This document shows positions 6,326 through 8,947 of a stretch of 8,947 bases of DNA, one piece after another. Within the stretch, counting starts at the first letter, position 1. Every line of letters begins with the position of its first letter. The DNA comes from JBCCRH01 sp039208045. Its GTDB lineage: Bacteria > Bacteroidota > Bacteroidia > Chitinophagales > Saprospiraceae. Under the pieces are notes generated by a model that worked only from the letters and a program-made list of their open reading frames with translations, was not told the origin of the DNA and ran no database searches. Made by a program: the position numbers and the translations under genes. The stretch spans positions 1-8,947 of the forward strand of contig JBCCRH010000253.1 in assembly GCA_039208045.1 (NCBI GenBank). Direction: 5' to 3'.

Positions 6326-7894
6326 ATGACTGCCAACAATGCGTATCGGTTCACTGCCGTTCTGCTCTTTGTCCTTCCTTTTCTGCTCATCAGTTGGAAA
6401 TGTACCCAAGGGTATTTCCAGCCTCAACAATTTCAGCCCAAAACCACCTATCAAGTTGCTTTTAATTGTACGATTGATAGTGTGGAAGCAGGGAAAGATT
6501 GGTTTGTAAAGGTCTATTTACCAGAAACCAATCTACATCAGCAGATTTCAAAGGAAATGATCCAATCCGATGATCTCCACTTTCAGCAAACCCATAGGAC
6601 GAATATAGGGAAGCGCGGTATCTGGCGAGGTAGAGCACAAAAGCAGCAGGCACTTAGCTATGCCTTCCACTACGAAGGGCACGCCCTGCGCTATCAGCTC
6701 GCAGCGCAACTCCCTATACCAAGCAGATTTCCCGATACCCTAGAAAAATATCTAGCGCCCGAAGAGCACATTCAATCTGACCACCCCTTAATTCTAGACA
6801 TCGCGACTCAATTGACAGCTGGAGAAAAAAACTTAACAGCTAGGGTACGTAACTTGTATAATTTTGTCTTAGGCGTTCCGTCCATTCACACCAGCGATCT
6901 AACGGGTGCATTGACTGCTTTGCGCAAAAATAGTGCTTCTTGCAATGGCAAAAGCCGCTTATTGGTAGCGCTCTGTAGGGCCTCGGGTATCCCTGCTCGT
7001 GTAGTGGGTGGCGTTATTTTAGAAACGACTCAAAAGAAGACCTCACACCTGTGGATGGAGATGTGGATAGTAGACCGATGGATACCTTTTGATGCACTCA
7101 ACGATCACTTTGCTTTTCTGCCAGCACACTATATGCAATTGTATACCGGCGATCATTTTCTGATTGCTCGTAGCCCAAGAGTCGCTTTTGACTACCACTT
7201 CGATATTCAACAGCAGCAGCACCTGCCCATTGCAGCGCAACAACGTTTTACCCTGTGGCCCATCTTAGCAGCCACTTCTATTCCAACCAATCTATTAAAG
7301 GTACTCCTGCTTCTTCCACTTTGTGCACTAGTCGTAGGCCTATTTCGCAACATCATTGGCTTTAAGACAATCGGCGTATTCCTACCGGCTATTATCGCAG
7401 TATCTATTGAGGGTATCGGTTTTTGGTTTGGCTTAAGCGCCTTTGTGCTAGTAGTAGCCATTGTCAGTTTACTGCATTTTCCGATGGAGCGCTGGGGTAT
7501 TTTGCATACGCCAAAGCTCATTATTATGCTTACAGGCGTAGTCGTGTGTTTGTTATGCTTGGCGCAAATAGGAGTATTTACCGGAAGTACTATGCTGGGC
7601 AGCATCTTATTTTTCCCCATCATTGTACTTACCATTGCCGCTGAAAAGTTTGCCAAGACGATCGTTACTGAGGGCTACTTAGAAGCCCTAAAGCTACAAG
7701 GCCAAACCTTGGTGCTCACGATGCTTTGTTACCTTGTTTACCAAGCTGATTTCACCGTAGCCTATTTCCTTACCTTCCCAGAAAGTTATGCCATCATTAT
7801 CGGTTTGCTCCTATTGCTGGGGCGCTGGATTGGCTTACGCCTAACGGAATATCAACGCTTTGCTGCTTTAGCAACTCCCTCATCTGTCGTATAA
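6326..7894 (+). CDS. Transglutaminase-like domain fused to seven transmembrane helices (UUP1-like family)
   Basis: A 522-residue inner-membrane protein. An N-terminal membrane helix (about 8-23) is followed by a large extracytoplasmic region. Its second half is a transglutaminase-like papain fold: SCNGKSRLLVALCRASGIPAR (205-225) fits the Cys-containing helix, HLWMEMW (241-247) the His strand, and WIPFDALND (252-260) the Asp strand. Seven hydrophobic segments follow at roughly 320-340, 348-361, 365-383, 398-418, 423-440, 461-473 and 486-504. This architecture matches Pfam-type families described as inactive transglutaminase fused to 7TM helices. Here Cys206, His241 and Asp256 are all present, so the label 'inactive' may not apply. 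The ATP-grasp ligase-like gene begins 34 bases downstream on the same strand, the expected partner, so the two are probably co-transcribed. Known context links such pairs to peptide or amino-acid ligation at the membrane, but the substrate is unknown. The start ATG leads directly into the first helix. Confidence 0.88.
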   Translation: MTANNAYRFTAVLLFVLPFLLISWKCTQGYFQPQQFQPKTTYQVAFNCTIDSVEAGKDWFVKVYLPETNLHQQISKEMIQSDDLHFQQTHRTNIGKRGIWRGRAQKQQALSYAFHYEGHALRYQLAAQLPIPSRFPDTLEKYLAPEEHIQSDHPLILDIATQLTAGEKNLTARVRNLYNFVLGVPSIHTSDLTGALTALRKNSASCNGKSRLLVALCRASGIPARVVGGVILETTQKKTSHLWMEMWIVDRWIPFDALNDHFAFLPAHYMQLYTGDHFLIARSPRVAFDYHFDIQQQQHLPIAAQQRFTLWPILAATSIPTNLLKVLLLLPLCALVVGLFRNIIGFKTIGVFLPAIIAVSIEGIGFWFGLSAFVLVVAIVSLLHFPMERWGILHTPKLIIMLTGVVVCLLCLAQIGVFTGSTMLGSILFFPIIVLTIAAEKFAKTIVTEGYLEALKLQGQTLVLTMLCYLVYQADFTVAYFLTFPESYAIIIGLLLLLGRWIGLRLTEYQRFAALATPSSVV

Positions 7895-7928
7895 CTCATT
7901 TTTCTTACTACAAAAACTATTCTCACTT

Positions 7929-8947
7929 ATGGTATCGTACCTGCATAAGATTCGTGCCATTGCCCGAAGCGCTATGGGCATGAATCGGCGAAATATCGAG
8001 TTGATCTACCCCAACAATCAGGTAAAAGATTATAAACTAGCGGACGATAAATTGATGACCAAAGCAGTACTCGAACAGTATGATTTGGCTTGCGCCAAAA
8101 CCTATGCTGCCATCGAAAGTATTGGAGGTATCCATACCGCCTGGGAAAGCGTACAAGGCTATTCCAAACTCGCCATCAAGCCAGCCAATGGCCGTGGAGG
8201 GGGTGGTATTAAAATTCTAAAAAAGAACCCGCAAGGCCAATGGATGAGCAGTGGTCAGCCCATATCAGACACTCAAATTTTTAAGCATTTTGCCGACATC
8301 ATCATGGGTGTCTACTCGCTGGGGAGTCGCGATCGGGTACTGATCGAGTATTGTATCGAACCACATCCCTTTTTCCATGAAATCTACCCTGCTGGCGTTC
8401 CCGACTTTAGAGTAATCCTATTAAAACATCGCCCCATCATGGCCATGCTACGCCTCCCTACCGACCGTTCCGATGGCAAGGCTAACCTGCATCAAGGAGG
8501 ACTAGGTATTGGTATTGATCTAGATACTGGCACCTTACAGCAAGCCTATGACGGCCAAGCCTACTATGATGTGCATCCCGACACCCAGCAGCCCATCAAA
8601 GATCGCCCTATTCCACACTGGGATGCCATTGTAACCCTCAGCATCCAAACTGCGAAAGCTTTTCCCCTAGCCTATCTGGGTATCGACATTGTGATAGATA
8701 AAAGCTTAGGGCCTCTAGTCATGGAAATCAATGTACGCCCTGGGCTAGGCATCCAACTCGCCAATCAAAAGGGCTTACGGGAAGTATTTAAACTCATTCT
8801 TATGAAAGTCCAGCAATCTATTATTCCCTTTTTAGTGCTTTTGCTCTTGCTTGTAATTGGCATCCCACTTGCAGGCTACCTACTCGAATCGCAAGCGGAA
8901 CGCACCGCTATTGAAATTCCAGTAGAAGCCCCAGCACCATCCACCGC
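7929..8947 (+). CDS. RimK-related ATP-grasp ligase (alpha-L-glutamate ligase-like), 3' partial, with C-terminal membrane helix
   Basis: The frame opens at ATG 7929 and runs to the window edge without a stop (339 complete codons plus two bases). It belongs to the ATP-grasp family annotated as alpha-L-glutamate ligase-like, which is expected to use ATP to join an amino acid or peptide carboxylate to an amine through an acyl-phosphate. Evidence is the family N-terminus (MGMNRRN, residues 16-22; LADDKLMTK, 37-45), the glycine-rich ATP loop KPANGRGGGGI (84-94), GVPDFRV (156-162), MAMLRLPTDRSDGKANLHQGG (171-191), GIDIVID (251-257) and the metal-binding MEINVRPGL (265-273, with Glu266 and Asn268). 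The catalytic domain ends near residue 290. Then comes a strong membrane helix (about 298-319) and a Glu/Pro/Ala-rich linker (324-340), not usual for this family of about 310-330 residues. The chain probably continues into an extracytoplasmic domain beyond the window. It lies 34 bases after the transglutaminase-7TM gene, in an apparent operon. Family call strong; substrate unknown. Confidence 0.88.
   Translation, partial: MVSYLHKIRAIARSAMGMNRRNIELIYPNNQVKDYKLADDKLMTKAVLEQYDLACAKTYAAIESIGGIHTAWESVQGYSKLAIKPANGRGGGGIKILKKNPQGQWMSSGQPISDTQIFKHFADIIMGVYSLGSRDRVLIEYCIEPHPFFHEIYPAGVPDFRVILLKHRPIMAMLRLPTDRSDGKANLHQGGLGIGIDLDTGTLQQAYDGQAYYDVHPDTQQPIKDRPIPHWDAIVTLSIQTAKAFPLAYLGIDIVIDKSLGPLVMEINVRPGLGIQLANQKGLREVFKLILMKVQQSIIPFLVLLLLLVIGIPLAGYLLESQAERTAIEIPVEAPAPST

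Noticed and set aside
7207..7656. 149-codon open frame on the minus strand inside the transglutaminase-7TM gene
   Set aside because: It lies wholly antisense to a well-supported membrane domain and encodes a composition expected from reversed hydrophobic codons.

Overview
The window reads as chromosomal DNA of a member of the Bacteroidota, most likely a Saprospiria-like lineage. The evidence is a C-terminal type IX secretion (T9SS type A) sorting domain on a large secreted protein, AT-rich leaders without clear Shine-Dalgarno sequences, an exact Bacteroidota-type -7 box (TAnnTTTG), and a heptanucleotide repeat block in a gene gap. The phylum is well supported; the finer placement is inference.

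Layout. (1) The window opens inside accC (biotin carboxylase, + strand, about the first 100 residues missing). (2) accC meets, tail to tail with a 4-base overlap, a minus-strand hydroxymethylglutaryl-CoA synthase gene. (3) After a leader of about 200 bases with a probable promoter for the HMG-CoA synthase comes a 179-residue plus-strand protein that I do not recognise. (4) This converges on a long minus-strand gene for a T9SS-exported Asp-box (BNR/sortilin-like) beta-propeller protein. The 176-base gap between their stop codons is filled by degenerate 7-base tandem repeats arranged as two opposed arms that can fold into a long hairpin. (5) A 232-base divergent spacer follows. (6) The right end holds a plus-strand operon: a transglutaminase-like protein fused to seven membrane helices (UUP1-like family) and, 34 bases later, a RimK-related ATP-grasp ligase that is still open at the window edge.

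The most interesting region is that right-hand pair. Transglutaminase-7TM and 'alpha-L-glutamate ligase-like' ATP-grasp proteins are a known but poorly characterised association, often together with a retropepsin-like aspartic protease. Two things look unusual here. The transglutaminase domain, in a family usually labelled inactive, keeps a full Cys-His-Asp set. The ATP-grasp reading frame does not stop after its catalytic domain but continues through a strong membrane helix into a Pro/Ala/Glu-rich linker, which suggests a fusion to an exported domain lying beyond the window.

accC (fatty acid synthesis) and the HMG-CoA synthase (probably mevalonate pathway) both use acetyl-CoA-derived substrates, but their convergent orientation argues against an operon. 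Every gap between genes is shorter than 300 bases.
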